A stretch of 64,000 bases of DNA, from NCBI GenBank assembly GCA_934203105.1, contig CAKPYQ010000005.1:10594-74593 (forward strand). The letters run 5' to 3'. Origin of the DNA: an uncultured Alphaproteobacteria bacterium (GTDB lineage: Bacteria > Pseudomonadota > Alphaproteobacteria > CAAHEQ01 > UBA3637). Within the stretch, counting starts at the first letter, position 1. Every line of letters starts with the position of its first letter. A model generated the notes under the pieces. The model was not told where the DNA came from. It did no database searches and was given only the letters and a program-made list of their open reading frames with translations. The position numbers and the translations under genes are program-made. Shown here piece after piece: positions 52,664-60,996 of the stretch.

Positions 52664-52974
52664 TGTCTATGAAAATTAAAAAAGGTGATAAAGTTATCGT
52701 TATCACAGGAAAAGACAAAGGCAAAACCGGTGAAGTGACCAAAGTTATGCCGAAAGACAACAAAGTTGTTGTTGCTGGCGTGAATATGGCCAAACGTCAC
52801 CAAAAGCCAAGTCAAGAAAATGCGGGCGGCATTATCGAAAAAGAAATGCCAATCCATGTTTCCAATGTTGCACTCGTAGATCCGAAGTCCGGCAAAGCAA
52901 CGCGCGTTGCAATGCGGATTGAAGAAGGTGGACGCAAAGTTCGCGTTGCGAAGCGTTCCGGCGATGTAATTTAA
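52663..52974 (+). CDS. rplX: 50S ribosomal protein L24
   Basis: The 103-residue product has the KOW motif (KIKKGDKVIVITGKDKGKTG) and VVVAGVNMAKRHQKPSQEN, normal for L24, an assembly initiator. The start may be 52663 or 52669 (MKIKKGD); GGAGG in the rplN end fits either. Confidence 0.97.
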   Translation: MSMKIKKGDKVIVITGKDKGKTGEVTKVMPKDNKVVVAGVNMAKRHQKPSQENAGGIIEKEMPIHVSNVALVDPKSGKATRVAMRIEEGGRKVRVAKRSGDVI

Positions 52975-52990
52975 GGTGTAGGAGTTTAAA

Positions 52991-53530
52991 ATGTCTCGAT
53001 TAAAAGATTTATATGAAAATCAAATCCGCGCTTCTTTGAAAAAAGAATTCGGATATACAAATGAGATGGAAATTCCAAAACTGGAAAAAATCGTCTTAAA
53101 TATGGGTGTCGGCGAAGCGACAGAAGACAGAAAAGCATTAGATGGCGCTGTCAAAGATATGACTGCGATTGCGGGTCAAAAACCTGTTTTATGTCATGCG
53201 AAGAAGTCTGTTGCCGGTTTCAAAGTCCGTGAAGGTATGCCGATTGGCTGCAAAGTGACTTTGCGTAGAGAAAAAATGTACGAATTCCTGGATCGTTTGA
53301 TTACAACGGCTATGCCGCGTATTCGCGACTTCCGTGGAATTTCCGGTAAAAGCTTTGATGGTCACGGTAATTTCGCTTTTGGTATCAAAGAACAAATTAT
53401 TTTCCTTGAAATCAACTATGACGAAATTGATAAAATCCGTGGTATGGATATCATTATTTGTACATCGGCAAAAACCGACAAAGAAGCGAAAGCTTTATTG
53501 GCCGGCTTTAATATGCCCTTTGCAAAGTAA
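52991..53530 (+). CDS. rplE: 50S ribosomal protein L5
   Basis: The 179-residue product (IPKLEKIVLNMGVGEATEDR, GQKPVLCHAKKSVAGFKVRE, FDGHGNFAFGIKEQIIF) is standard L5, which binds 5S rRNA and contacts P-site tRNA. GTAGGAG precedes the start. Confidence 0.98.
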   Translation: MSRLKDLYENQIRASLKKEFGYTNEMEIPKLEKIVLNMGVGEATEDRKALDGAVKDMTAIAGQKPVLCHAKKSVAGFKVREGMPIGCKVTLRREKMYEFLDRLITTAMPRIRDFRGISGKSFDGHGNFAFGIKEQIIFLEINYDEIDKIRGMDIIICTSAKTDKEAKALLAGFNMPFAK

Positions 53531-53540
53531 GGAGTAAATA

Positions 53541-53846
53541 ATGGCAAAAACAAGTTCTATTGAACGGAATAAAAAGCGCGTTGCTTTGGCGAAAAAATAC
53601 AAAGCACGTCGTGATGCTTTAAAAGCAATTATTCATGACCAAAATTCGACTGACGAGGAAAAATTCCAAGCGCAGTTAAAGTTACAAACGTATCCGCGCA
53701 ACAGTTCGCCGGTTCGTATTCACAATCGTTGTGAATTGACTGGTCGTCCGCGTGGTAGTTATCGCAGATTCGGACTTTGCCGTATTAAGATCCGTGAATT
53801 GGCTAATGAAGGTCAAATCCCGGGTGCGAAGAAGTCCAGTTGGTAA
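53541..53846 (+). CDS. rpsN: 30S ribosomal protein S14
   Basis: The 101-residue product (AKTSSIERNKKRVALAKKY, NRCELTGRPRGSYRRFGLCR) is the long S14 form without the CxxC zinc pairs, which is the usual form in proteobacteria. AAGGAG precedes the start. Confidence 0.98.
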   Translation: MAKTSSIERNKKRVALAKKYKARRDALKAIIHDQNSTDEEKFQAQLKLQTYPRNSSPVRIHNRCELTGRPRGSYRRFGLCRIKIRELANEGQIPGAKKSSW

Positions 53847-53858
53847 GGAGATTACAAG

Positions 53859-54257
53859 ATGTCTATGACAGATCCTATTGCAGATATGTTGACTCGTATC
53901 AGAAACGGTCAGCAAGCAAAAAAAAGTCACGTTGTGACACCGGCATCTTCCTTGCGCGCCAGTGTTTTGGACGTTTTGGTCCGTGAAGGTTATATTCGCG
54001 GCTATGAACGCAAAAACGTTCGTGCGGGGATCGATGAATTTGATATCGAATTGAAATATCATGAAGGTCGTCCTGTGATTAACGAAATTGAACGCGTATC
54101 GACTCCGGGTCGTCGTGTTTATTCAAAGGTTAAAGATTTACCGAAATTCTATAACGGATTGGGAATCTTTGTGTTGTCCACGCCGCAAGGTGTGATGTCT
54201 GACCATGAAGCTCGTCAAGCCAATGTCGGCGGCGAAGTTTTGTGCAAGGTATTCTAA
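53859..54257 (+). CDS. rpsH: 30S ribosomal protein S8
   Basis: The 132-residue product (MTDPIADMLTRIRNGQQAKK, then C-terminal GLGIFVLSTPQGVMSDHEAR) is standard S8, which in other bacteria also represses the spc operon through a site near rplE. No such RNA mimic was looked for beyond reading the bases. Confidence 0.98.
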   Translation: MSMTDPIADMLTRIRNGQQAKKSHVVTPASSLRASVLDVLVREGYIRGYERKNVRAGIDEFDIELKYHEGRPVINEIERVSTPGRRVYSKVKDLPKFYNGLGIFVLSTPQGVMSDHEARQANVGGEVLCKVF

Positions 54258-54277
54258 TAAAGAAAGGGTGAAAGAAA

Positions 54278-54811
54278 ATGTCTAGAGTTGGAAAACATCC
54301 TGTTATCTTGCCCGCCGGTGTCACGGTGACGGTGTCCGATGGTCAAGCAGTCGTTAAAGGAAAATTGGGCGAATTGAAATGCGTTATTTCCGATAAAGTG
54401 ACTGTGACAGTTGAAAATAACGAAGTGGTTGTCAAACCGGTTGCCGACACGAAAGAATGTCGTATGCTGTGGGGTACAACACGCGCAAACTTGAACAATA
54501 TGGTCAAGGGTGTGACGGAAGGTTATGTTCGTAAGTTGGAAATGATCGGCGTTGGTTACAGAGCGCAAGCAAATGCTAAGGGCATTAAATTGTCTTTGGG
54601 TTTCAGTCATGATATTGACTATGAAGCTCCTGCGGGCATTAAAATTACTTGTCCGGAACCGACACAAATCGAAATTTCCGGTATGGATAAACGTGTCGTT
54701 GGTGCAGTTGCTTCTGAACTTCGTTCTTTCCGCGCTCCGGAACCTTACAAAGGTAAAGGCGTGAAGTACGTTGAAGAAACTGTCCGTCGTAAAGAAGGCA
54801 AAAAGAAATAG
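54278..54811 (+). CDS. rplF: 50S ribosomal protein L6
   Basis: The 177-residue product (SRVGKHPVILPAGVTVTV, RKLEMIGVGYRAQANAKGIK, EPYKGKGVKYVEETVRRKEG) is standard L6, near the sarcin-ricin loop. AAAGGGTGAAAG precedes the start. Confidence 0.98.
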   Translation: MSRVGKHPVILPAGVTVTVSDGQAVVKGKLGELKCVISDKVTVTVENNEVVVKPVADTKECRMLWGTTRANLNNMVKGVTEGYVRKLEMIGVGYRAQANAKGIKLSLGFSHDIDYEAPAGIKITCPEPTQIEISGMDKRVVGAVASELRSFRAPEPYKGKGVKYVEETVRRKEGKKK

Positions 54812-54822
54812 GAATTAAAAAG

Positions 54823-55176
54823 ATGAAACAATCAGATATTAAATTTGAACGTCGGAAAGCTCGTACACGCTACGGCTTGAAGAAAAATGCGTCTGACAAA
54901 TTACGTTTGTCGGTGTATCGTTCCGAAAAAAACATTTCTGTGCAAATCATTGATGATAAAGCCGGAAAGACACTTGTTTCTGCGTCTTCTTTGAATAAGG
55001 AAATCACAGAAAAAGGTTCTACCGTTGCTGGTGCAGTTGCTGTCGGTAAGTTGATTGCCGAAAAAGCAGCAAAAGCCGGTATCAATGAAGTTGTATTTGA
55101 CCGCGGGGGCTATATCTACCACGGACGCGTAAAAGCGTTGGCAGATGCGGCTCGTGAAGCTGGTTTGAAATTTTAG
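54823..55176 (+). CDS. rplR: 50S ribosomal protein L18
   Basis: The 117-residue product (RRKARTRYGLKKNASDKLRL, VFDRGGYIYHGRVKALADAA) is standard L18, a 5S rRNA binder. It lies 11 bases after rplF. Confidence 0.98.
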   Translation: MKQSDIKFERRKARTRYGLKKNASDKLRLSVYRSEKNISVQIIDDKAGKTLVSASSLNKEITEKGSTVAGAVAVGKLIAEKAAKAGINEVVFDRGGYIYHGRVKALADAAREAGLKF

Positions 55177-55185
55177 GAGAAGCAA

Positions 55186-55788
55186 ATGGCTCGTACAGAA
55201 AATACTCAAAATCGTCGTAAGAACGACGAAGCCAAAGTCGAAAAAGTTCAAGAAGAATTTATCGATAAATTGGTGCACGTTAACCGTGTTGCGAAAACTG
55301 TTAAAGGTGGACGCCGTATGGCATTTGCAGCCTTGGTTGTTGTAGGTGACCAAAAGGGTCGTGTGGGCTTTGGAAGCGGAAAAGCACGTGAAGTGCCGGA
55401 AGCTATTCGTAAAGCGACTGACGCCGCAAAGCACAATATGATTCGTGTTCCGTTGCGTGAAGGCAGAACATTACATCACGATGTGATGGGTCATTTTGGT
55501 GCCGGTAAAGTTATTTTGCGTGCAGCTCCTGCCGGTACCGGTATTATTGCCGGTGGTCCGATGCGTGCTGTATTTGAAACGATGGGTATTCAAGATATCG
55601 TTGCAAAATCTCAAGGTTCGCAAAATCCGCACAATATGATTCGTGCTACTTTTGACGCTTTAAAGACTGTCAACTCTCCGCGTATTGTTGCAGCAAAGCG
55701 TGGCAAAAAAGTTGGCGATATCGTTTCGCGCCGTGAAGGTACATCTTCCGACAAAGAAACTGTTGCTGATACAGAAGTAAAGGAATAA
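55186..55788 (+). CDS. rpsE: 30S ribosomal protein S5
   Basis: The 200-residue product has the S5 double-stranded RNA domain (FIDKLVHVNRVAKTVKGGRR, GDQKGRVGFGSGKAREVPE) and the C-terminal half with PAGTGIIAGGPMRAVFE. It has an N-terminal extension of about 25 residues and an acidic tail ending TEVKE. The tail codons carry AAAGGA, the ribosome binding site of rplO, which starts four bases after the stop. rpmD, usually between them, is absent. Confidence 0.98.
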   Translation: MARTENTQNRRKNDEAKVEKVQEEFIDKLVHVNRVAKTVKGGRRMAFAALVVVGDQKGRVGFGSGKAREVPEAIRKATDAAKHNMIRVPLREGRTLHHDVMGHFGAGKVILRAAPAGTGIIAGGPMRAVFETMGIQDIVAKSQGSQNPHNMIRATFDALKTVNSPRIVAAKRGKKVGDIVSRREGTSSDKETVADTEVKE

Positions 55789-55792
55789 TAAA

Positions 55793-56284
55793 ATGAAACT
55801 GAATCAAGTTCGTGATAATGAAGGCGCTCGCAAGGAACGCACACGCGTTGCCCGTGGTTATGGTTCGACAAAGGGCCGTACTGCCGGTCGCGGTGTAAAG
55901 GGTCAAAAATCCCGTTCCGGTGTAGCCGTTAATGGTTTCGAAGGCGGTCAAATGCCGATTTATCGTCGCTTGCCGAAGCGCGGTTTCAACAACATTTTCC
56001 GTTTGGATTTTGTTGAAGTAAACTTGAACCGCTTGCAAGCTGCGATTGACGCAGGTTCTTTGGACGCAGGCAAAGAAATTAACGCTGTTGCGTTGATGGA
56101 AGCTGGTGTTATTCGTCGCGCAAAAGACGGTATCCGTATTTTGGGCAAAGGCGAATTGAAATCCAAAGTAACGGTTCGCGTTGCCGGTATTTCGACAAAA
56201 GCGAAAGAAGCGATTGAAGCTTTGGGTGGTGAAGTGATTGTGGACAATACACGTCCGGGATCCGAAGCCAAGAAAGAAGCTTAA
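55793..56284 (+). CDS. rplO: 50S ribosomal protein L15
   Basis: The 163-residue product (MKLNQVRDNEGARKERTRVA, GRGVKGQKSRSGVAVNGFEG, GQMPIYRRLPKRGFNN) is standard L15. It is the last gene before a strong terminator, so the S10-spc transcription unit probably ends here. Confidence 0.97.
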   Translation: MKLNQVRDNEGARKERTRVARGYGSTKGRTAGRGVKGQKSRSGVAVNGFEGGQMPIYRRLPKRGFNNIFRLDFVEVNLNRLQAAIDAGSLDAGKEINAVALMEAGVIRRAKDGIRILGKGELKSKVTVRVAGISTKAKEAIEALGGEVIVDNTRPGSEAKKEA

Positions 56285-56304
56285 ACGTAAAAGTTTAATC
56301 GAAA

Positions 56305-56350
56305 AAGCGGGGCAGGTGCATTTCATCTGCCCCGTTTATTTTTTTATAAA
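56305..56350 (+). terminator. Intrinsic terminator between rplO and secY
   Basis: CGGGGCAG pairs with CTGCCCCG, extended inward by three more pairs (GTG with CAT), followed by GTTTATTTTTTT. It is a strong stem at the point where most genomes continue into secY. Confidence 0.9.
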
Positions 56351-56497
56351 AGACGGTCTTTTTTAGGATTGTTTTTTTATGAAAAATTAAAAGGGTCGGA
56401 TCTGCTTTTAACATCTTGTATATTTTGAATTTTCTTTTCTTTTTGCAAGGCCAAGTCAAATAAAAAAAATCTTTTGTTTAAAAAAAGAAAAAAAAGC

Positions 56498-56526
56498 TTG
56501 CAAAATGATAAAAAAAAGTTTATGTT
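56498..56526 (+). promoter_or_regulatory. Possible secY promoter
   Basis: TTGCAA and TATGTT are 17 bases apart, 39 bases before secY. The match is moderate, but a promoter is needed after the rplO terminator. Confidence 0.5.
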
Positions 56527-56564
56527 CGTTTCATATTTTAGTGTTTGAACAGAAGAGGTTATAA

Positions 56565-57917
56565 ATGACATTATTAACGGCACAAAAATCGCAAGTTTCT
56601 GCTATGGGCGCATTTGCCAAAGCCGGTGATTTGCAAAAACGTATCATTTTCACAATTATTGCATTGGTGGTTTTCCGTTTCGGAACATTCATTCCGTTGC
56701 CCGGAATCAATCCGGCCGTTTTGACGGATTTATTTGCAAACAGCTCGGCAAAAGGCTTGTTGGGTATGTTTGATACGTTTGCCGGTGGTGCGTTGTCTCG
56801 TATGACAATCTTAGCATTGAACATTATGCCTTACATCTCTGCATCAATCGTAATTCAGCTGGGTGCTGCTATTTTTAAGCCGTTGGGCGCTTTGAAAAAA
56901 GAAGGCGAATCCGGTGTTCGTAAAATGAATCAATATACGCGTTATTTGACAATTTTAATTACGATTTTACAAGGCTATGGTTTGGCGGTTGCTTTGGAAA
57001 ATATGGGTGACGGCGGAGCTGTCGTGATGTCTTCCGTGTGGGCTTTCCGTTTGACAACAGTTGTCTCTTTGTTGGGTGGTACGTTGTTTGTTGTTTGGTT
57101 GGGTGAACAAATTACCAGCCGCGGGATCGGCAACGGAACGTCTTTGATTATTACTGTCGGTATTGTGGCTGAGTTGCCTCGTGCTTTTGTTCGTACGTTT
57201 GAATTGGGTCGTGCCGGCGAATTATCACAAGTGACGGTGTTGTCTTTGGTTGCAATGACTATCGCTTTGGTTTACATCATTGTGATGGTAGAGAGGGCTC
57301 AACGCCGGATCGTTATTCAATATCCGAAAGGAATGACGATGGGTAATCGTGCTTTGTCGATGAAAAACTCTTATTTCCCGCTGAAAATTAACCCGACGGG
57401 TGTTATGCCTCCGATCTTTGCATCGGCTTTGTTGATGTTGCCTTTGACTTTGTTGCAATTCTTGGCAAACTCGGAAAGTGGTTCCTATGGTTGGGCGCAA
57501 GATTTACAAGTTTGGGTCAGCCGCGGCGGATTCGTTTATATGGCGCTTTATGCTTTGTTGATTATTTTCTTTACATTCTTTTATACCAGCGTTGTTTTCA
57601 ACCCGAAAGAAACTGCGGATAACTTAAAGAAAAACGGCGGCTTTATCGCGGGTATTCGTCCGGGAAACAGCACGGCAGAGTACTTGGACTATGTTATGAC
57701 GCGCTTGACGGTGTTAGGAGCATTCTATTTGGCGGCTTTGTGCGTCATTCCTGAAGTGTTGATTGCTGAATTGTCCGTGCCGTTTGTTTTGGGTGGTACG
57801 ACTTTATTGATCGTTGTTACGGTGATTATGGATACGATGAGTCAAATCCAATCCCATTTGGTTGCTTACCAATATGAAAGCCTGATTCGCAAAGCTCAAT
57901 TAAAGGGTCGTTTATAA
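56565..57917 (+). CDS. secY: Protein translocase channel subunit SecY
   Basis: The 450-residue product with about ten membrane helices has GTFIPLPGINPAVL, PYISASIVIQLGAAIF, the loop with GEQITSRGIGNGTSLIIT and NPKETADNLKKNGGFIAGIR, all SecY landmarks. It forms the inner-membrane export channel with SecE and SecG. It is followed one base later by adk. Confidence 0.98.
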   Translation: MTLLTAQKSQVSAMGAFAKAGDLQKRIIFTIIALVVFRFGTFIPLPGINPAVLTDLFANSSAKGLLGMFDTFAGGALSRMTILALNIMPYISASIVIQLGAAIFKPLGALKKEGESGVRKMNQYTRYLTILITILQGYGLAVALENMGDGGAVVMSSVWAFRLTTVVSLLGGTLFVVWLGEQITSRGIGNGTSLIITVGIVAELPRAFVRTFELGRAGELSQVTVLSLVAMTIALVYIIVMVERAQRRIVIQYPKGMTMGNRALSMKNSYFPLKINPTGVMPPIFASALLMLPLTLLQFLANSESGSYGWAQDLQVWVSRGGFVYMALYALLIIFFTFFYTSVVFNPKETADNLKKNGGFIAGIRPGNSTAEYLDYVMTRLTVLGAFYLAALCVIPEVLIAELSVPFVLGGTTLLIVVTVIMDTMSQIQSHLVAYQYESLIRKAQLKGRL

Positions 57918-57918
57918 A

Positions 57919-58563
57919 ATGTCGGCAGCGCGCAATATTATTTTAATGGGGCCTCCGGGCGCCGGCAAAGGGACACATGCTCAAATCTTGGAAAAGGAGT
58001 TACATATCCCGCATTTGTCGACCGGAGAAATGTTACGAGCTGCGGCCGCTTCCGGCTCTGAATTGGGCTTGAAGATCAAGGCGTTGATTGACGGCGGTAA
58101 TTTCGTTTCCGATGAAGTGATGACGCCTTTTGTTGTTGAAAAGTTGGACAGTCCGGAATGCAAAAACGGTTTTATTTTGGACGGTTTCCCGCGCAATTTG
58201 CCACAGGCGGAAATGCTGGATGAGATGATGGCGTCGCGTGGTTTGGTAATCGATGTTGTGATCAAGTTGCAGGTGCCGGACGCTTATTTGATTGACCGAA
58301 TTTTAAAGCGGGCAAAATGTGGCGATTGCGGTGCGACGTTCCAAGCGGAAGGTGAAAAAACAGCTTGTCCGATTTGCGGCAGTTCGAATGTGGTGCGCCG
58401 TGCGGATGATAATTTGCAAGCGATTAAACATCGTTTAAAAATTTATCGCGCAGTGACTGCGCCGATTGTGCCGTATTATGAAGATAAAGGTCTGTTGATT
58501 TGCATTGACGGGACCGGTAAAATTGAAGATGTTGCCGCACGAATTCGTTCGGAAATCGGTTAA
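57919..58563 (+). CDS. adk: Adenylate kinase, zinc-lid form
   Basis: The 214-residue product has the P-loop GPPGAGKGTH (residues 11-20), FILDGFPRNLPQAE, and a long lid with four cysteines (C134, C137, C150, C153) that should bind zinc. It interconverts AMP, ADP and ATP. The zinc lid is common in Gram-positives and scattered proteobacteria. The ATG is two bases after the secY stop. Confidence 0.97.
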   Translation: MSAARNIILMGPPGAGKGTHAQILEKELHIPHLSTGEMLRAAAASGSELGLKIKALIDGGNFVSDEVMTPFVVEKLDSPECKNGFILDGFPRNLPQAEMLDEMMASRGLVIDVVIKLQVPDAYLIDRILKRAKCGDCGATFQAEGEKTACPICGSSNVVRRADDNLQAIKHRLKIYRAVTAPIVPYYEDKGLLICIDGTGKIEDVAARIRSEIG

Positions 58564-58564
58564 A

Positions 58565-58813
58565 ATGCGGGATTATTTTGAATTTACAGGTCCGTGTGAC
58601 GGTGTAGATGATTGTGCTTTAAGCGAAGAGGCTCAATCGTGGATGGGCGCTTTTTTAGAAAAAACTCAAAAATTGTTTTCAGCTCAAAGTGATGCTTTTG
58701 ATGAAGTTGGTAAGAAAGCAAAAAAGACTGGTGTTTTGCAAAAGCCCGTTTTCATTTCTCATCATAATGTTGGAAAAGCGCCGATTGCCTGCCGACAACG
58801 CGAAAAGATTTAA
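58565..58813 (+). CDS. Small hypothetical protein downstream of adk
   Basis: An 82-residue frame begins MRDYFEFTGPCDGVDDCALS one base after the adk stop and ends before the rpsM promoter. It has two Cys early, a charged helix (AFDEVGKKAKKTG) and a basic end. No family is recognised and there is no good Shine-Dalgarno sequence. Its tight position after adk and typical codon use give it some weight. Confidence 0.42.
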   Translation: MRDYFEFTGPCDGVDDCALSEEAQSWMGAFLEKTQKLFSAQSDAFDEVGKKAKKTGVLQKPVFISHHNVGKAPIACRQREKI

Positions 58814-58884
58814 AGTAAAAGATGATCAGTTTATTTATAATTATTTTATTGCAGCAAAAATATAAACTTTTTGTTAAATAATTC

Positions 58885-58912
58885 TTGACAAATTTTCAGA
58901 ATCGATTATAAT
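58885..58912 (+). promoter_or_regulatory. Predicted promoter of the rpsM-rpsK-rpoA-rplQ operon
   Basis: TTGACA at 58885 and TATAAT at 58907 match consensus exactly, with a 16-base spacer, giving a leader of about 70 bases before rpsM. Confidence 0.82.
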
Positions 58913-58930
58913 TCTGCTGTTTAGTGGATT

Positions 58931-58949
58931 CTCTGCCGTTTTGGCGGAG
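58931..58949 (+). promoter_or_regulatory. Stem-loop in the rpsM leader
   Basis: CTCTGCC pairs with GGCGGAG (one T-G pair) around GTTTT, close to the expected 5' end of the transcript. Confidence 0.5.
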
Positions 58950-58987
58950 GGTTAGTTTTTAATTTATTATAATGTAGGAGAGTAGCC

Positions 58988-59365
58988 TTGGCACGTATTG
59001 CAGGTGTAAATATTCCGACAGCAAAAGTGGTCGTCATTGGATTGACGTACATCTATGGCATTGGACGGAAGAAAGCGGAAGAAATCTGTCAAAAGACAGG
59101 TATTCCGGAAAGTAAACGCGTAAATGAATTGACGGACGATGAAGTTTTAAAAATCCGTGAATTAATCGATAAAGAATATCATGTAGAAGGTGATTTACGC
59201 CGTGAAGTTTCTTTAAACATCAAACGTTTGATGGATTTGGGTTGTTATAGAGGTTTGCGTCATCGTAAAGGATTGCCTGTTCGTGGTCAACGGACTCATA
59301 CGAATGCGCGTACTCGTAAAGGTAAAGCAGTTCCTATTGCGGGTAAAAAGAAAGTGACTAAGTAA
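58988..59365 (+). CDS. rpsM: 30S ribosomal protein S13
   Basis: The 125-residue product (ARIAGVNIPTAKVVVIGL, GIGRKKAEEICQKTGIPES, GLRHRKGLPVRGQRTHTNAR) is standard S13, bridging the 30S head to the 50S and P-site tRNA. The start is TTG 58988, set by TAGGAG at 58976-58981 and by the conserved N-terminus. rpmJ and infA, often just upstream, are absent. Confidence 0.98.
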   Translation: MARIAGVNIPTAKVVVIGLTYIYGIGRKKAEEICQKTGIPESKRVNELTDDEVLKIRELIDKEYHVEGDLRREVSLNIKRLMDLGCYRGLRHRKGLPVRGQRTHTNARTRKGKAVPIAGKKKVTK

Positions 59366-59373
59366 GGATTTGA

Positions 59374-59775
59374 ATGATGGCTAATACAGATACAAAAGTC
59401 GCTCGTACGAAAAATCGCGACAGAAAGAATATTACATCAGGCGTAGCGCATGTAAATTCAACATTTAACAATATTATGGTGACAATCACCGACGCACAAG
59501 GAAACACAATTTCTTGGTGTTCCGGTGGTGTAAAAGGTTTTAAAGGTTCCAGAAAAGCGACACCGTATGCTGCTCAAGTTTGTGCAGAAGAAGCTGGTCG
59601 TAAAGCGATGGAACACGGTTTGAAAAGCTTGGAAGTTTTGGTTGCCGGTCCCGGTTCGGGTCGTGAATCCGCTTTGCGTGCTTTCCAAGCGTTAGGGTTG
59701 GTTGTTACAGCGATTAAAGATGTGACAGGTGTACCGCATAACGGTTGCCGCCCTCCGAAACGTCGTCGGATTTAA
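59374..59775 (+). CDS. rpsK: 30S ribosomal protein S11
   Basis: The 133-residue product has GVAHVNSTFNNIMVTITDAQ, SSGG-like SWCSGGVKGFKGSRKATPY and the C-terminal GVPHNGCRPPKRRRI of S11 in the 30S platform. Two adjacent ATGs (59374, 59377) are possible. It is followed by two hairpins before rpoA. Confidence 0.98.
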   Translation: MMANTDTKVARTKNRDRKNITSGVAHVNSTFNNIMVTITDAQGNTISWCSGGVKGFKGSRKATPYAAQVCAEEAGRKAMEHGLKSLEVLVAGPGSGRESALRAFQALGLVVTAIKDVTGVPHNGCRPPKRRRI

Positions 59776-59784
59776 TTAATGGTG

Positions 59785-59828
59785 GCTGTCTTCGGACAGC
59801 TGGTGAGAGCGCCTTTAAACGGGCGCTC
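59785..59828 (+). promoter_or_regulatory. Tandem hairpins between rpsK and rpoA
   Basis: GCTGTC and GACAGC close a TTCG tetraloop (59785-59800). Then GAGCGCC (59807) pairs with GGCGCTC (59822) around a short A/T-rich loop. Neither is followed by a T-run, so RNA processing or stability is likelier than termination. Confidence 0.6.
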
Positions 59829-59853
59829 GTTCCTGAAAAAATAGGAGCTTATT

Positions 59854-60867
59854 GTGATACAAAAAAATTGGCAAGAATTGATTAAACCATCAACATTATC
59901 CGTGGAACACATTGTTCCCGGCTTTAAATCAACCATTGTTGTCGAACCTTTGGAACGCGGCTTTGGTACGACGTTGGGGAATGCTTTGCGCCGTATTTTG
60001 TTATCTTCATTGCGCGGTGGTGCTGTGACGTCGATCAAAATCGATGGCGTGTTGCACGAATTTTCCAGCATTCCGGGCGTTCGTGAAGATGTAACGGACA
60101 TTGTTTTAAACATTAAAATGTTGGCTTTGAAAGTCGAAGAAGAAGGTTCTCGTCGTATGACTTTGGAAGCAACCGGACCGGGTGTTGTAACTGCGGGTCA
60201 AATTCAAACAGATGCCAGCATTCAAATTATGAATCCGGATTTGGTTATTTGCACGTTAGATGCGGGCGCAAAAATCAAAATTGAAATGACGGTTGATACG
60301 GGCAAAGGTTATGTGCCTGCCGTTCAAAATCGTCCGGCAGATTGTCCGATCGGTACTTTGCCGATTGACAGCATTTTCAGTCCGGTAAAAACAGTTGTTT
60401 ATAAAGTGACAAATGCGCGTGTGGGTCAACAAACGGACTATGATAAATTGTCTTTGACTGTTGAAACGAACGGTGTTGTAACGCCGGAAGATGCTGTTGC
60501 TTTGTCGGCTCGAATTTTGCAAGACCAATTAAAGACTTTCGTCAATTTCGAAGATCCGGAAGATGCGCAAGAAGAAGAACAAAAAGTTGTCTTGCCGTTC
60601 CCGGCTGCTTTGTTGAAGAAAGTTGATGAATTGGAATTGTCGGTTCGTTCTGCAAATTGTTTGAAAAACGACAACATTGTTTACATTGGTGACTTGGTTC
60701 AAAGAAGTGAATCCGATATGTTGCGGACTCCGAACTTTGGTCGTAAGTCCTTAAATGAAATTAAGGAAGTCTTGGAAGGTATGGGATTACATTTGGGTAT
60801 GACCGTAGAAGGCTGGCCTCCTGAAAACATTGATATGTTAGCAAAAAGTTTAGAAGAACCGTTCTAA
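59854..60867 (+). CDS. rpoA: RNA polymerase subunit alpha
   Basis: The 337-residue product has the assembly domain (EPLERGFGTTLGNALRRILL, LHEFSSIPGVREDVTDIVLN) and the C-terminal DNA-binding domain (SVRSANCLKNDNIVYIGDL, NFGRKSLNEIKEVLEGMGLH). The start is GTG, preceded by ATAGGAG. It lies in the usual place between rpsK and rplQ. Confidence 0.98.
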   Translation: MIQKNWQELIKPSTLSVEHIVPGFKSTIVVEPLERGFGTTLGNALRRILLSSLRGGAVTSIKIDGVLHEFSSIPGVREDVTDIVLNIKMLALKVEEEGSRRMTLEATGPGVVTAGQIQTDASIQIMNPDLVICTLDAGAKIKIEMTVDTGKGYVPAVQNRPADCPIGTLPIDSIFSPVKTVVYKVTNARVGQQTDYDKLSLTVETNGVVTPEDAVALSARILQDQLKTFVNFEDPEDAQEEEQKVVLPFPAALLKKVDELELSVRSANCLKNDNIVYIGDLVQRSESDMLRTPNFGRKSLNEIKEVLEGMGLHLGMTVEGWPPENIDMLAKSLEEPF

Positions 60868-60881
60868 TAAACTTTGAAAAA

Positions 60882-60969
60882 GTTCGGATTGTCCGGACGA
60901 CTTGGCGGCTCATTCGCGTTGATTACGGGTGGTCGCAAAGAAAACTTTATCGGTTTTGTGCGCAAAACC
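60882..60969 (+). promoter_or_regulatory. Structured rpoA-rplQ intergenic region
   Basis: The 129-base gap holds GTTCGGA/TCCGGAC (60882-60898) and GGTTTTG/CAAAACC around TGCG (60952-60969). Neither is followed by a T-run. No promoter was recognised in it. Confidence 0.5.
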
Positions 60970-60996
60970 TAACGCAAAAAAGAAAGGATATTTAAA

